From Micromussa lordhowensis (Eukaryota; Cnidaria; Anthozoa; Scleractinia; Lobophylliidae), in NCBI GenBank assembly GCA_964020085.1, contig OZ026596.1, positions 17,657,795 to 17,721,794 of the forward strand: 64,000 bases of DNA, read 5' to 3'. Under the pieces are notes generated by a model. The model worked only from the letters and a program-made list of their open reading frames with translations. It was not told the DNA's origin and did no database searches. Positions 1-12,719 of the stretch are shown here, piece by piece. How positions within the stretch are numbered: the first letter of the stretch is position 1; every line of letters starts with the position of its first letter. The position numbers and the translations under genes were made by a program.

Positions 1-770
1 CGACAGGACGCAGGGCGGTTAATACACGACAGGACGCAGGGCGGTTAATACACGACAGGACACAAGGCGGTTAATACACAAGAGGACGCAGGGGGGTTAA
101 TAAACTACAGGACGCAAGGCGGTTAATACATGACAGGATGCAAGGCGGTTAATACACAACAGGACGCAAGGCGGTTAATACACAGCAGGACGCAGGGTGG
201 TTAATACACGACAGGACGCAGGGCGGTTAATACACAACAGGATGCAGGGTGGTTAATACACGACAGGACGCAAGGCGGTTAATACACAAGAGGACGCAGA
301 GCGGTTAATACACGACAGGACGCAGGGCGGTTAATACATGACAGGATGCACGGCGATTAATACACGACAAGACGCAAGGCAGTTAGTACACGGCAGGACG
401 CAGGGCGGTCAATACACGACAGGATGCAAGGCCGTTAATACACGGCAGGACGCAGGGCGGTTAATACACGACAGGACGCAGGGTGGTTAATACACGACAG
501 GACGCAGGGTGGTTAATACACAACTAGACGCAGGGCGGTTAATAAACGACAGGACGCAAGGCAGTTAATACACGACAGGACGCAAGGCGGTTAATACACA
601 AGAGGACGAAGGGCGGTTAAAACGCGACAGGACGCAGGGCGGTTAATACACGACAGGACGCCAGGCAATTAACACACGACAGGACGCAGGGCGGTTAATA
701 CACGACAGGACAAAGGGCGGTTAATACACAAGAGGACGCAGGGCGGTTAATAAACGACAGGACGCAAGGC
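1..770 (+). repeat. Block shared with 16233-17002 (offset 16232)
   Basis: The order of variant units matches the later block at constant offset: TAAACTACAG lies at 101 and 16333, and AACTAG at 522 and 16754. Both copies also carry the GCAGTTAGTACACGG unit near 378 and 16610. Similarity stops near 770 (17002), where the following units differ. Related units recur at 42.4 and 50.1 kb, so this block belongs to a variant lineage found on both sides of the 32.7-kb switch. The left end is unknown because the window begins inside the block. Confidence 0.8.
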
Positions 771-1699
771 GGTTAATACATGACAGGATGCAAGGCGGTT
801 AATACACGACAGGACGCAAGGCGGTTAATACACGGCAGGACGCAGGGCGGTTAATACACGACAGGACGCAGGGCGGTTAATACACGACAGGACGCAGGGT
901 GGTTAATACACAAGAGGACGGAGAGCGGTTAATACACGACAGGACGCAGGGCGGTTAATACACGACAGGACGCAAGGCGGTTAATACACGACAGGACGCA
1001 GGGCGGTTAATACACAACAGGACGCAGGGCGGTAAATAAACGACAGGACGCAAGGCGGTTACTACACGTCAGGACGCAGGGCGGTTAATACACGAGAGGA
1101 CGCAGGGCGGTTAATACACGACAGGATGCAAGGCGGTTAATACACGACAGGACGCAAGGCGGTTAATACACAAGAGGACGGAGAGCGGTTAATACACGAC
1201 AGGACGCAGGGCGGTTAATACACGACAGGACGCAGGGCGGTTAATACACGACAGGACGCAGGGCGATTAATACACGACAGGATGCAAGGCGGTTAATACA
1301 CGACAGGACGCAAAGCGGTTAATACACAAGAGGACGGAGAGCGGTTAATACACGACAGGACGCAGGGCTGTTAATACACGACAGGACGCAGGGCGGTTAA
1401 TACACGACAGGACGCAGGGCGATTAACACGACAGGACGCAAGGCGGTTAATACACAAGAGGACGGAGAGTGGTTAATACACGTCAGGACGCAGGGCGGTT
1501 AATACACGACAGGACGGAGGGCGGTTAATAAACGACAGGACGCAAGGCAGTTAATACACGACAGGACGCAAGGCGGTTAATACACGACAGGACGCAAGGC
1601 GGTTAATACACAAGAGGACAGAGAGCAGTTACTACACGTCAGGACGTAGGGCGGTTAATAAACGACAGGACACAAGGCAGTTAACACACGACAGGACGC

Positions 1700-2270
1700 A
1701 AGGCGGTCAATACACGACAGGACGCAGGGCGGTTAATACACGACAGGACGCAGGGCGGTTAATACACGACAGGACGCAGGGCGGTTAATAAACGACAGGA
1801 CGCAAGGCAGTTAATACACGACAGGATGCAAGGCAGTTAATACACAAGAGGATGTAGAGCGGTTAATACACGACAGGACGCAGGGCGGTTAATACACGAC
1901 AGGACGCAGGGCGATTAACACACGACAGGACGCAGGGCAGTTAATACACGACAGGACGCAAGGCGGTTAATACACGTCAGGACGCAGGGCGGTTAATACA
2001 CGACAGGACGCAGGGCGGTTAATACACGACAGGACGCAGGGCGGTTAATACACGACAGGACGCAGGGCGGTTAATAAACGACAGGACGCAAGGCAGTTAA
2101 TACACGACAGGATGCAAGGCAGTTAATACACAAGAGGATGTAGAGCGGTTAATACACGACAGGACGCAGGGCGGTTAATACACGACAGGACGCAGGGCGA
2201 TTAACACACGACAGGACGCAGGGCAATTAATACACGACAGGATGCAAGGCGGTTAATACACGACAGGACG
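1700..2270 (+). repeat. 286-bp (11-monomer) tandem duplication
   Basis: The GATGTAGAG unit occurs at 1851 and again at 2137, 286 bp (11 units) apart, with the same flanking order: an AATAAAC unit, then GCAAGGCAGTT, GATGCAAGGCAGTT and AAGAGGATGTAGAG. The second copy continues into the block shared with 12.9 kb. Exact edges cannot be fixed because the flanking monomers match the consensus. Confidence 0.65.
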
Positions 2271-3800
2271 CAAGGCGGTTAATACACTGCAGGACGCAGG
2301 GCGGTTAATACACGACAGGACGCAGGGCGGTTAATACACGACTGGACGCAGGGCGGTTCATACACGACAGGACGCAAGGCGGTTAATACACGACAGGACG
2401 CAAGGCGGTTAATACACGACAGGACGCAAGGCGGTTAATACACTACAGGACGCAGGGCGGTTAATACACGACAGGACGCGGGGCGGTTAATAAACGACAG
2501 GACGCAAGGCAGTTAATACACGACAGGACGCAAGGCAGTTAATACACAAGAGGATGCAGAGCGGTTAATACACGACAGGACGCAGGGCGGTTAATACACG
2601 ACAGGACGCAGGGCGATTAACACACGACAGTACGCAGGGCGGTTAATACACGACAGGACGCAGGGCGGTTAATAGACGACAGGACGCAGGGCAGTTAATA
2701 GATGACAGGACGCAGGGCAGTGAATACACGACAGGACGCAAGGCGGTTAATACACGACAGGACGCAAGGCGTTTAATACACGAGAGGATGCAGGGCGGTT
2801 AATACACGACAGGACGCAGGGCGGTTAATACACGACAGGACGCAGGGCGATTAACACACGACAGGACGCAGGGCAATTAATACACGACAGGATGCAGGGC
2901 GGTTAATACACGACAGGACGCAGGGCGGTTAACACACGACAGGACGCAGGGCGGTTAATACACGACAGGACGCAGTGTGGTTGATACACAACAGGATGCA
3001 GGGCGGTTAATACACGACAGGACGCAGGGCGGTTAATACACGACAGGACGCAGGGCGGTTAATAAACGACAGGACGCAGGGCAGTTAATACACGACAGGA
3101 CGCAAGGCGGTTAATACACAAGAGGACAGAGAGCGGTTACTACACGTCAGGACGCAGGGCGGTTAATACACGACAGGACGGAGGGCGGTTAATAAACGAC
3201 AGGACGCAAGGCAGTTAATACACGACAGGACGCAAGGCGGTTAATACACGGCAGGACGCAGGGCGGTTAATACACGACAGGACGCAGGGCGGTTAATACA
3301 CGACAGGACGCAGGGCGGTTAATACACAACAGGACGCAGGGCGGTAAATAAACAACAGGACGCAGGGCGGTTAATACACGACAGAACGCAGGGCGGTGAA
3401 TACACAACAGGACGCAGGGCGGTTAATACACGACAGGACGCAAGGCGGTTAATACACGACAGGACACAAAGCGGGTAATAAACGACAGGACGCAAGGCAG
3501 TTAATACACGACAGGACGCAAGGCGGTTAATACACAAGAGGACGCAGGGCGGTTAATACACGACAGGACGCAGGGCGGTTAATACACGACAGGACAAAGG
3601 GCAGTTAATACACGACAGGATGCAGGGCGATTAACACACGACAGGACGCAGGGCGATTAATACACGACAGGATGCAAGGCGGTTAATACACGACAGGACG
3701 CAAGGCGGTTAATACACAAGAGGACGGAGAGCGGTTAATACACGACAGGACACAGGGCGGTTAATACACGACAGGACGCAGGGCGGTTAATACACGACAG
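2000..3800 (+). repeat. 1.8-kb block shared with about 12858-14658 (offset 10858)
   Basis: Diagnostic variants keep an offset of 10858: GATGTAG at 2137 and 12995, ACTGGACGC at 2341 and 13199, and the left ends of the two 72-codon minus-strand open frames at 3319 and 14177. The match fails near 3.8 kb, where the later copy has one extra monomer before its 24-bp unit. The two copies differ by scattered substitutions, so this duplication looks older than the 4238-bp pair in the next domain. Confidence 0.75.
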
Positions 3801-5380
3801 GACGCAGGGCGATTAACACGACAGGACGCAAGGCGGTTAATACACAAGAGGACGGAGAGCGGTTAATACACGTCAGGACGCAGGGCGGTTAATACACGAC
3901 AGGACGGAGGGCGGTTAATAAACGACAGGACGCAAGGCAGTTAATACACGACAGGACGCAAGGCGGTTAATACACGACAGGACGCAAGGCGGTTAATACA
4001 CAAGAGGACAGAGAGCAGTTACTACACGTCAGGACGTAGGGCGGTTAATAAACGACAGGACGCAAGGCAGTTAACACACGACAGGACGCAAGGCGGTCAA
4101 TACACGACAGGACGCAAGGCGGTTAATACACAAGAGGACCGAGAGCGGTTACTACACGTCAGGACGCAGGGCGGTTAATACACGACAGAAAGGAGGGCGG
4201 TTAATAAACGACAGGACGCAAGGCAGTTAATACATGACAGGACGCACGGCGGTTAATATACGGCAGGACGCAGGGCGGTTAATACACGACAGGACGCAGG
4301 GCGGTTAATACACGACAGGACGCAGGGCGGTTAATACGCAACAGGACACAAGGCGGTTAATACACGACAGGACGCAAGGCGGTTAATACACGACAGGACG
4401 CAGGGCGGTTAATACACGACAGGACGCAGGGCGGTTAATACACGACAGGACGCAGGGCGGTTAATACACGACAGGACGCAGGGCGGTTAATACACGACAG
4501 GACGCAAGGCGGTTAATACACGACAGGACGCAAGGCGGTTAATACACGACAGGACGCAAGGCGGTTAATACACTACAGGACGCAGGGCGGTTAATACACG
4601 ACAGGACGCAGGGCGGTTAATAAACGACAGGACGCAAGGCAGTTAATACACGACAGGACGCAAGGCAGTTAATACACAAGAGGATGCAGAGCGGTTAATA
4701 CACGACAGGACGCAGGGCGGTTAATACACGACAGGACGCAGGGCGATTAACACACGACAGTACGCAGGGCGGTTAATACACGACAGGACGCAGGGCGGTT
4801 AATAGACGACAGGACGCAGGGCAGTTAATAGATGACAGGACGCAGGGCAGTGAATACACGACAGGACGCAAGGCGGTTAATACACGACAGGACGCAAGGC
4901 GTTTAATACACGAGAGGATGCAGGGCGGTTAATACACGACAGGACGCAGGGCGGTTAATACACGACAGGACGCAGGGCGATTAACACACGACAGGACGCA
5001 GGGCAATTAATACACGACAGGATGCAGGGCGGTTAATACACGACAGGACGCAGGGCGGTTAACACACGACAGGACGCAGGGCGGTTAATACACGACAGGA
5101 CGCAGTGTGGTTAATACACAACAGGATGCAGGGCGGTTAATACACGACAGGACGCAGGGCGGTTAATACACGACAGGACGCAGGGCGGTTAATAAACGAC
5201 AGGACGCAGGGCAGTTAATACACGACAGGACGCAAGGCGGTTAATACACAAGAGGACAGAGAGCGGTTACTACACGTCAGGACGCAGGGCGGTTAATACA
5301 CGACAGGACGGAGGGCGGTTAATAAACGACAGGACGCAAGGCAGTTAATACACGACAGGACGCAAGGCGGTTAATACACA
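2350..5380 (+). repeat. 2130-bp-offset duplication (2.35-3.25 and 4.48-5.38 kb)
   Basis: GACAGTACGC lies at 2626 and 4756, and GAGGGCGGTTAATAAAC at 3181 and 5311, both 2130 bp apart (82 units minus 2 bp). The 2-bp shortfall is one 24-bp unit between the copies, near 3811. Order is shared for about 0.9 kb, including two linked odd units with AATAGACGACAGG and AATAGATGACAGG. Divergence begins near 3250 and 5380, where the second copy continues with AAGAGGACGGAGAG. Confidence 0.75.
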
Positions 5381-5910
5381 AGAGGACGGAGAGCGGTTAA
5401 TACACGTCAGGATGCAGGGCGGTTAATACACGACAGGACGGAGGGCGGTTAATAAACGACAGGACGCAAGGCAGTTAATACACGACAGGACGCAAGGCGG
5501 TTAATACACGACAGGACGCAAGGCGGTTAATACACAAGAGGACAGAGAGCAGTTACTACACGTCAGGACGTAGGGCGGTTAATAAACGACAGGACGCAAG
5601 GCAGTTAACACACGACAGGACGCAAGGCGGTCAATACACGACAGGACGCAAGGCGGTTAATACACAAGAGGACCGAGAGCGGTTACTACACGTCAGGACG
5701 CAGGGCGGTTAATACACGACAGGAAGGAGGGCGGTTAATAAACGACAGGACGCAAGGCAGTTAATACATGACAGGACGCACGGCGGTTAATATACGGCAG
5801 GACGCAGGGCGGTTAATACACGACAGGACGCAGGGCGGTTAATACACGACAGGACGCAGGGCGGTTAATACACGACAGGACGCAGGGCGGTTAATACGCA
5901 ACAGGACACA
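3840..5910 (+). repeat. 1534-bp-offset duplication (3.84-4.35 and 5.37-5.9 kb)
   Basis: GACGGAGAG lies at 3851 and 5385, GACGTAGGG at 4033 and 5567, and GACGCACGGC at 4241 and 5775, each 1534 bp (59 units) apart. Past 4.3 kb the offset rises to 1560 at a shared GCAACAGGACACAAGG unit, so the later copy has one additional monomer. This block contains the recurring GACGTAGGG cassette. Confidence 0.75.
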
Positions 5911-6049
5911 AGGCGGTTAATACACGACAGGACGCAAGGCGGTTAATACACGACAGGACGCAGGGCGGTTAATACACGACAGGACGCAGGGCGGTTAATA
6001 CACGACAGGACGCAGGGCGGTTAATACACGACAGGACGCAAGGCGGTTA

Positions 6050-7800
6050 ATACACGACAGGATGCATGGCGGTTAATACACGACAGGACGCAGGGCGGTT
6101 AATACACGACAGGACGCAGGGCGATTGACACACGACATGACGCAGAGCAGTTAACACACGACAGGACGCAGGGCGGTTAATACACGACAGGACGCAGCGC
6201 GGTTAATACACGACAGGACGCAGGGCGGTTAATAAACGACAGGACGCAAGGCAGTTAATACACGACAGGACGTAAGGCGGTTAATACACAAGAGGACGCA
6301 GGGCGGTTAATACACGACAGGACGCAGGGCGGTTAATACACGACAGGACGCAGGGCGGTCAATACGCAACAGGACGCAAGGCGGTTAATACACGACAGGA
6401 CGCAGGGCGGTTAATACACAACAGGACGCAGGGCGGTTAATACACGACAGGACGCAGGGCGGTTAATAAACGACAGGACGCAAGCCAGTTAATACACGAC
6501 AGGACGCAAGGCGGTTAATACACGACAGGACACAAGGCGGTTAATACACAAGAGGACAGAGAGGGGTTACTACACATCAGGACGCAGGGCGGTTAATACA
6601 CGACAGGACGGAGCGCGGTTAATAAACGACAGGACGCAAGGCAGTTAATACACGACAGGACGCAAGGCGGTTAATACACGACAGGACGCAGGGCGGTTAA
6701 TACACGACAGGACGCAGGGCGGTTAATAAACGACAGGACGCAAGGCAGTTAATACACGACAGGATGCAAGGCAGTTAATACACAAGAGGATGTAGAGCGG
6801 TTAATACACGACAGGACGCAGGGCGGTTAATACACGACAGGACGCAGGGCGATTAACACACGACAGGACGCAGGGCAATTAATACACGACAGGATGCAAG
6901 GCGGTTAATACACGACAGGATGCATGGCGGTTAATACACGACAGGACGCAGGGCGGTTAATACACGACAGGACGCAGGGCGATTGACACACGACATGACG
7001 CAGAGCAGTTAACACACGACAGGACGCAGGGCGGTTAATACACGACAGGACGCAGCGCGGTTAATACACGACAGGACGCAGGGCGGTTAATAAACGACAG
7101 GACGCAAGGCAGTTAATACACGACAGGACGTAAGGCGGTTAATACACAAGAGGACGCAGGGCGGTTAATACACGACAGGACGCAGGGCGGTTAATACACG
7201 ACAGGACGCAGGGCGGTTAATACGCAACAGGACGCAAGGCGGTTAATACACGACAGGACGCAAGGCGGTTAATACACGACAGGAAGCAAGGCGGTTAATA
7301 CATGACAGGACGCAGGGCGGTTAATACACAACAGGACGCAGAGCGGTTAATACACGATAGGACGCAGGGCGGTTAATAAACGACAGGACGCAAGGCAGTT
7401 AATACACGACAGGACGCAAGGCGGTTAATACACGACAGGACACAAGGCGGTTAATACACAAGAGGACAGAGAGCGGTTACTACACATCAGGACGCAGGGC
7501 GGTTAATACACGACAGGACGGAGGGCGGTTAATAAACGACAGGACGCAAGGCAGTTAATACACGACAGGACGCAAGGCGGTTAATACACGACAGGACGCA
7601 GGGCAGTTAATACACGACAGGACGCAGGGCGGTTAATAAACGACAGGACGCAAGGCAGTTAATACACGACAGGATGCAAGGCAGTTAATACACAAGAGGA
7701 TGTAGAGCGGTTAATACACGACAGGACGCAGGGCGGTTAATACACGACAGGACGCAGGGGATTAACACACGACAGGACGCAGGGCAATTAATACACGACA
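6050..7800 (+). repeat. Tandem duplication of about 0.86-0.91 kb
   Basis: GATTGAC lies at 6123 and 6981 (858 bp, 33 units), and GATGTAG at 6789 and 7699 (910 bp, 35 units). The first half is offset by 33 units and the second by 35, so two monomers were gained inside the second copy. Shared odd units include GATGCATGGC, GACATGACGCAGAGC and GCAACAGG. The second copy also carries a 25-bp unit near 7757 where one C is missing (GCAGGGGATTAAC). Confidence 0.7.
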
Positions 7801-8680
7801 GGATGCAAGGCGGTTAATACACGACAGGACGCAAGGCGGTTAATACACTGCAGGACGCAGGGCGGTTAATACACGACAGGACGCAGGGCGGTTAATACAC
7901 GACAGGACGCAGGGCGGTTAATACACGACAGGATGCAAGGCGGTTAATACACGACAGGACGCAAGGCGGTTAATACACGACAGGACGCAAGGCGGTTAAT
8001 ACACTACAGGACGCAGGGCGGTTAATACACGACAGGACGCAGGGCGGTTAATAAACGACAGGACGCAAGGCAGTTAATACACGACAGGACGCAAGGCAGT
8101 TAATACACGACAGGATGCAAGGCAGTTAATACACAAGAGGATGTAGAGCGGTTAATACACGACAGGACGCAGGGCGGTTAATACACGACAGGACGCAGGG
8201 CGATTAACACACGACAGGACGCAGGGCAATTAATACACGACAGGATGCAAGGCGGTTAATACACGACAGGACGCAAGGCGGTTAATACACTGCAGGACGC
8301 AGGGCGGTTAATACACGACAGGACGAAGGGCGGTTAATACACGACAGGACGCAGGGCGGTTAATACACGACAGGACGCAAGGCGGTTAATACACGACAGG
8401 ACGCAAGGCGGTTAATACACGACAGGACGCAAGGCGGTTAATACACTACAGGACGCAGGGCGGTTAATACACGACAGGACGCAGGGCGGTTAATAAACGA
8501 CAGGACGCAAGGCAGTTAATACACGACAGGACGCAAGGCAGTTAATACACAAGAGGATGCAGAGCGGTTAATACACGACAGGATGCAGGGCGATTAATAC
8601 ACGACAGGAGGCAGGGCGATTAACACACGACAGGACGCAGGGCAATTAATACACGACAGGATGCAAGGCGGTTAATACAC

Positions 8681-9720
8681 GACAGGACACAAGGCGGTTA
8701 ATACACGGCAGGACGCAGGGCGGTTAATACACGACAGGACGCAGGGAGGTTAATACACGACAGGACGCAGGGCGGTTAATACACGACAGGACGCAAGGCG
8801 GTTAATACATGACAGGACGCAAGGCAGTTAATACACGACAGGACACAAGGCGGTTAATACACGACAGGACGCAGGGCGGTTAATACACAACAGGACGCAG
8901 GGCGGTTAATACACGACAGGACGCAAGGCGGTTATTACACGACAGGACGCAAGGCGGTTAATACACGACAGGACGCAAGGCGGTTAATACACGACAGGAC
9001 GCAGGGCGGTTAATACACGACAGGACGCAGGGCGGTTAATACACGACAGGACGCAGGGCGGTTAATACACGACAGGACGCAAGGCGGTTAATACACGACA
9101 GGATGCATGGCGGTTAATACACGACAGGACGCAGGGCGGTTAATACACGACAGGACGCAGGGCGATTGACACACGACAGGACGCAGAGCAGTTAACACAC
9201 GACAGGACGCAGGGCGGTTAATACACGACAGGACACAAGGCGGTTAATACACGGCAGGACGCAGGGCGGTTAATACACGACAGGACGCAGGGAGGTTAAT
9301 ACACGACAGGACGCAGGGCGGTTAATACACGACAGGACGCAAGGCGGTTAATACATGACAGGACGCAAGGCAGTTAATACACGACAGGACACAAGGCGGT
9401 TAATACACGACAGGACGCAGGGCGGTTAATACACAACAGGACGCAGGGCGGTTAATACACGACAGGACGCAAGGCGGTTATTACACGACAGGACGCAAGG
9501 CGGTTAATACACGACAGGACGCAAGGCGGTTAATACACGACAGGACGCAGGGCGGTTAATACACGACAGGACGCAGGGCGGTTAATACACGACAGGACGC
9601 AGGGCGGTTAATACACGACAGGACGCAAGGCGGTTAATACACGACAGGATGCATGGCGGTTAATACACGACAGGACGCAGGGCGGTTAATACACGACAGG
9701 ACGCAGGGCGATTGACACAC
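8681..9720 (+). repeat. 546-bp (21-monomer) tandem duplication
   Basis: GACAGGACAC lies at 8681 and 9227, and the rare GCAGGGAGG unit at 8741 and 9287, both 546 bp apart. About 490 bp of ordered variant units are shared before the copies part near 9172 and 9718. The same ordered block recurs once at about 21.5 kb (GCAGGGAGG at 21543) and once at 26.7 kb (26741), so the local doubling is specific to the 9-kb site. Confidence 0.75.
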
Positions 9721-12719
9721 GGCAGGATGCAAGGCGGTTAATACACGACAGGACGCAGGGCGGTTAATACACGACAGGACCCAGGGCGATTAATACACGG
9801 CAGGATGCAAGGCGGTTAATACACGACAGGACGCAAGGCGGTTAATAGACGACAGGACGAAGGGCGGTTAATACACGACAGGACGCCAGGCGCTTAACAC
9901 ATGACAGAACGCAGGGTGGTTAATACATGACAGGACGCAGGGTGGTTAATACACGAGAGGACGCAGGGCGGTTAATACACGACAGGACGCAGGGCGGTTA
10001 ATACACGACAGGACGCAGGGCGGTTAATACACGACAGGACGCAGAGCGGTTAATAAACGACAGGACGCAACGCGGTTAATACACGACAGGACGCAAGGCG
10101 GTTAATACACAAGAGGACAGAGAGCGGTTACTACACGTCAGGACGCAGGGCGGTTAATACACGACAGGACGGAGGGCGGTTAATAAACGACAGGACGCAA
10201 GGCAGTTAATACACGACAGGACGCAAGGCGGTTAATACACGGCAGGACACAGGGCGGTTAATACACGACAGGACGCAGGGCGGTTAATACACGACAGGAC
10301 GCAGGGCGGTTAATACACGACAGGACGCAGGGCGATTAACACGACAGGACGCAAGGCGGTTAATACACAAGAGGACGGAGAGCGGTTAATACACGTCAGG
10401 ACGCAGGGCGGTTAATACACGACAGGACGGAGGGCGGTCAATAAACGACAGGACGCAAGGCAGTTAATACACAACAGGACGCAAGGCGGTTAATACACGA
10501 CAGAACGCAAGGCGGTTAATACACAAGAGGACAGAGAGCAGTTACTACACGTCAGGACGTAGGGCGGTTAATAAACGACAGGACGCAAGGCAGTTAACAC
10601 ACGACAGGACGCAAGGCGGTCAATACACGACAGGACGCAAGGCGGTTAATACACAAGAGGACCGAGAGCGGTTACTACACGTCAGGACGCAGGGCGGTTA
10701 ATACACGACAGGAAGGAGGGCGGTTAATAAACGACCGGACGCAAGGCAGTTAATACATGACAGGACGCAAGGCGGTTAATATACGGCAGGACGCAGGGCG
10801 GTTAATACACGACAGGACGCAGGGCAGTTAATACACAACAGGACGCAAGGCGGTTAATACACGACAGGACGCAAGGCGGTTAATACATGACAGGACGCAG
10901 GGCGGTTAATACACGACAGGTCGCAGGGCGGTTAATACACGACAGGACGCAGGGCGGTTAATACACGACAGGACGCAAGGCGGTTAATACACGACAGGAT
11001 GCATGGCGGTTAATACACGACAGGACGCAGGGCGGTTAATACACGACAGGACGCAGGGCGATTGACACACGACAGGACGCAGAGCAGTTAACACACGACA
11101 GGACGCAGGGCGGTTAATACACGACAGGACGCAGCGCGGTTAATACACGACAGGACGCAGGGCGGTTAATAAACGACAGGACGCAAGGCAGTTAATACAC
11201 GACAGGACGTAAGGCGGTTAATACACAAGAGGATGCAGGGCGGTTAATACACGACAGGACGCAGGGCGATTAACACACGACAGGACCCAGGGCGATTAAT
11301 ACACGGCAGGATGCAAGGCGGTTAATACACGACAGGAAAGGCGGTTAATACACGACAGGACGCAAAGCGGGTAATAAACGACAGGACGCAAGGCAGTTAA
11401 TACACGACAGGACGCAAGGCGGTTAATACACAAGAGGACGCAGGGCGGTTAATACACGACAGGACGCAGGGCGGTTAATACACGACAGGACAAAGGGCAG
11501 TTAATACACGACAGGATGCAGGGCGATTAACACACGACAGGACGCAGGGCGATTAATACACGACAGGATGCAAGGCGGTTAATACACGACAGGTCGCAAG
11601 GCGGTTAATACACAAGAGGACGGAGAGCGGTTAATACACGACAGGACGCAGGGCGGTTAATACACGACAGGACGCAGGGCGGTTAATACACGACAGGACA
11701 CAGGGCGATTAACACGACAGGACGCAAGGCGGTTAATACACAAGAGGACGGAGAGCGGTTAATACACGTCAGGACGCAGGGCGGTTAATACTCGACAGGA
11801 CGGAGGGCGGTTAATAAACGACAGGACGCAAGGCAGTTAATACACGACAGGACGCAAGGCGGTTAATACACGACAGGACGCAAGGCGGTTAATACACAAG
11901 AGGACAGAGAGCAGTTACTACACGTCAGGACGTAGGGCGGTTAATAAACGACAGGACGCAAGGCAGTTAACACACGACAGGACACAAGGCGGTCAATACA
12001 CGACAGGACGCAAGGCGGTTAATACACAAGAGGACCGAGAGCGGTTACTACACGTCAGGACGCAGGGCGGTTAATACACGACAGGACGCAGGGCGATTAA
12101 CACACGACAGGACGCAGGGCAATTAATACACGACAGGATGCAGGACGGTTAATACATGACAGGACGCAGGGTGGTTAACACACGACAGGACGCAGGGCGG
12201 TTAATACACGACAGGACGCAGTGTGGTTAATACACAACAGGATGCAGGGCGGTTAATACACGACAGGACGCAGGGCGGTTAATACACGACAGGACGCAGG
12301 GCGGTTAATAAACGACAGGACGCAGGGCAGTTAATACACGACAGGACGCAAGGCGGTTAATACACAAGAGGACAGAGAGCGGTTACTACACGTCAGGACG
12401 CAGGGCGGTTAATACACGACAGGACGGAGGGCGGTTAATAAACGACAGGACGCAAGGCAGTTAATACACGACAGGACGCAAGGCGGTTAATACACGTCAG
12501 GACGCAGGGCGGTTAATACACGACAGGACGCAGGGCGGTTAATACACGACAGGACGCAGGGCGGTTAATACACAACAGGACGCAGGGCGGTAAATAAACG
12601 ACAGGACGCAGGGCGGTTAATACACGACAAAATGCAGGGCGGTGAATACACAACAGGACGCAGGGCGGTTAATACACGACAGGACGCAAGGCGGTTAATA
12701 CACGACAGGACACAAGGCG

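Noticed and set aside
3319..3537. 72-codon minus-strand open frame, with like frames at 14177-14395, 23242-23460, 29948-30166 and 31298-31516
   Set aside because: Each starts at TTG, not ATG, is a 26-residue translation of three monomers repeated, and exists only because two in-phase TAA stops are mutated. Position and length follow the repeat period. No promoter context or non-repetitive sequence supports a gene.
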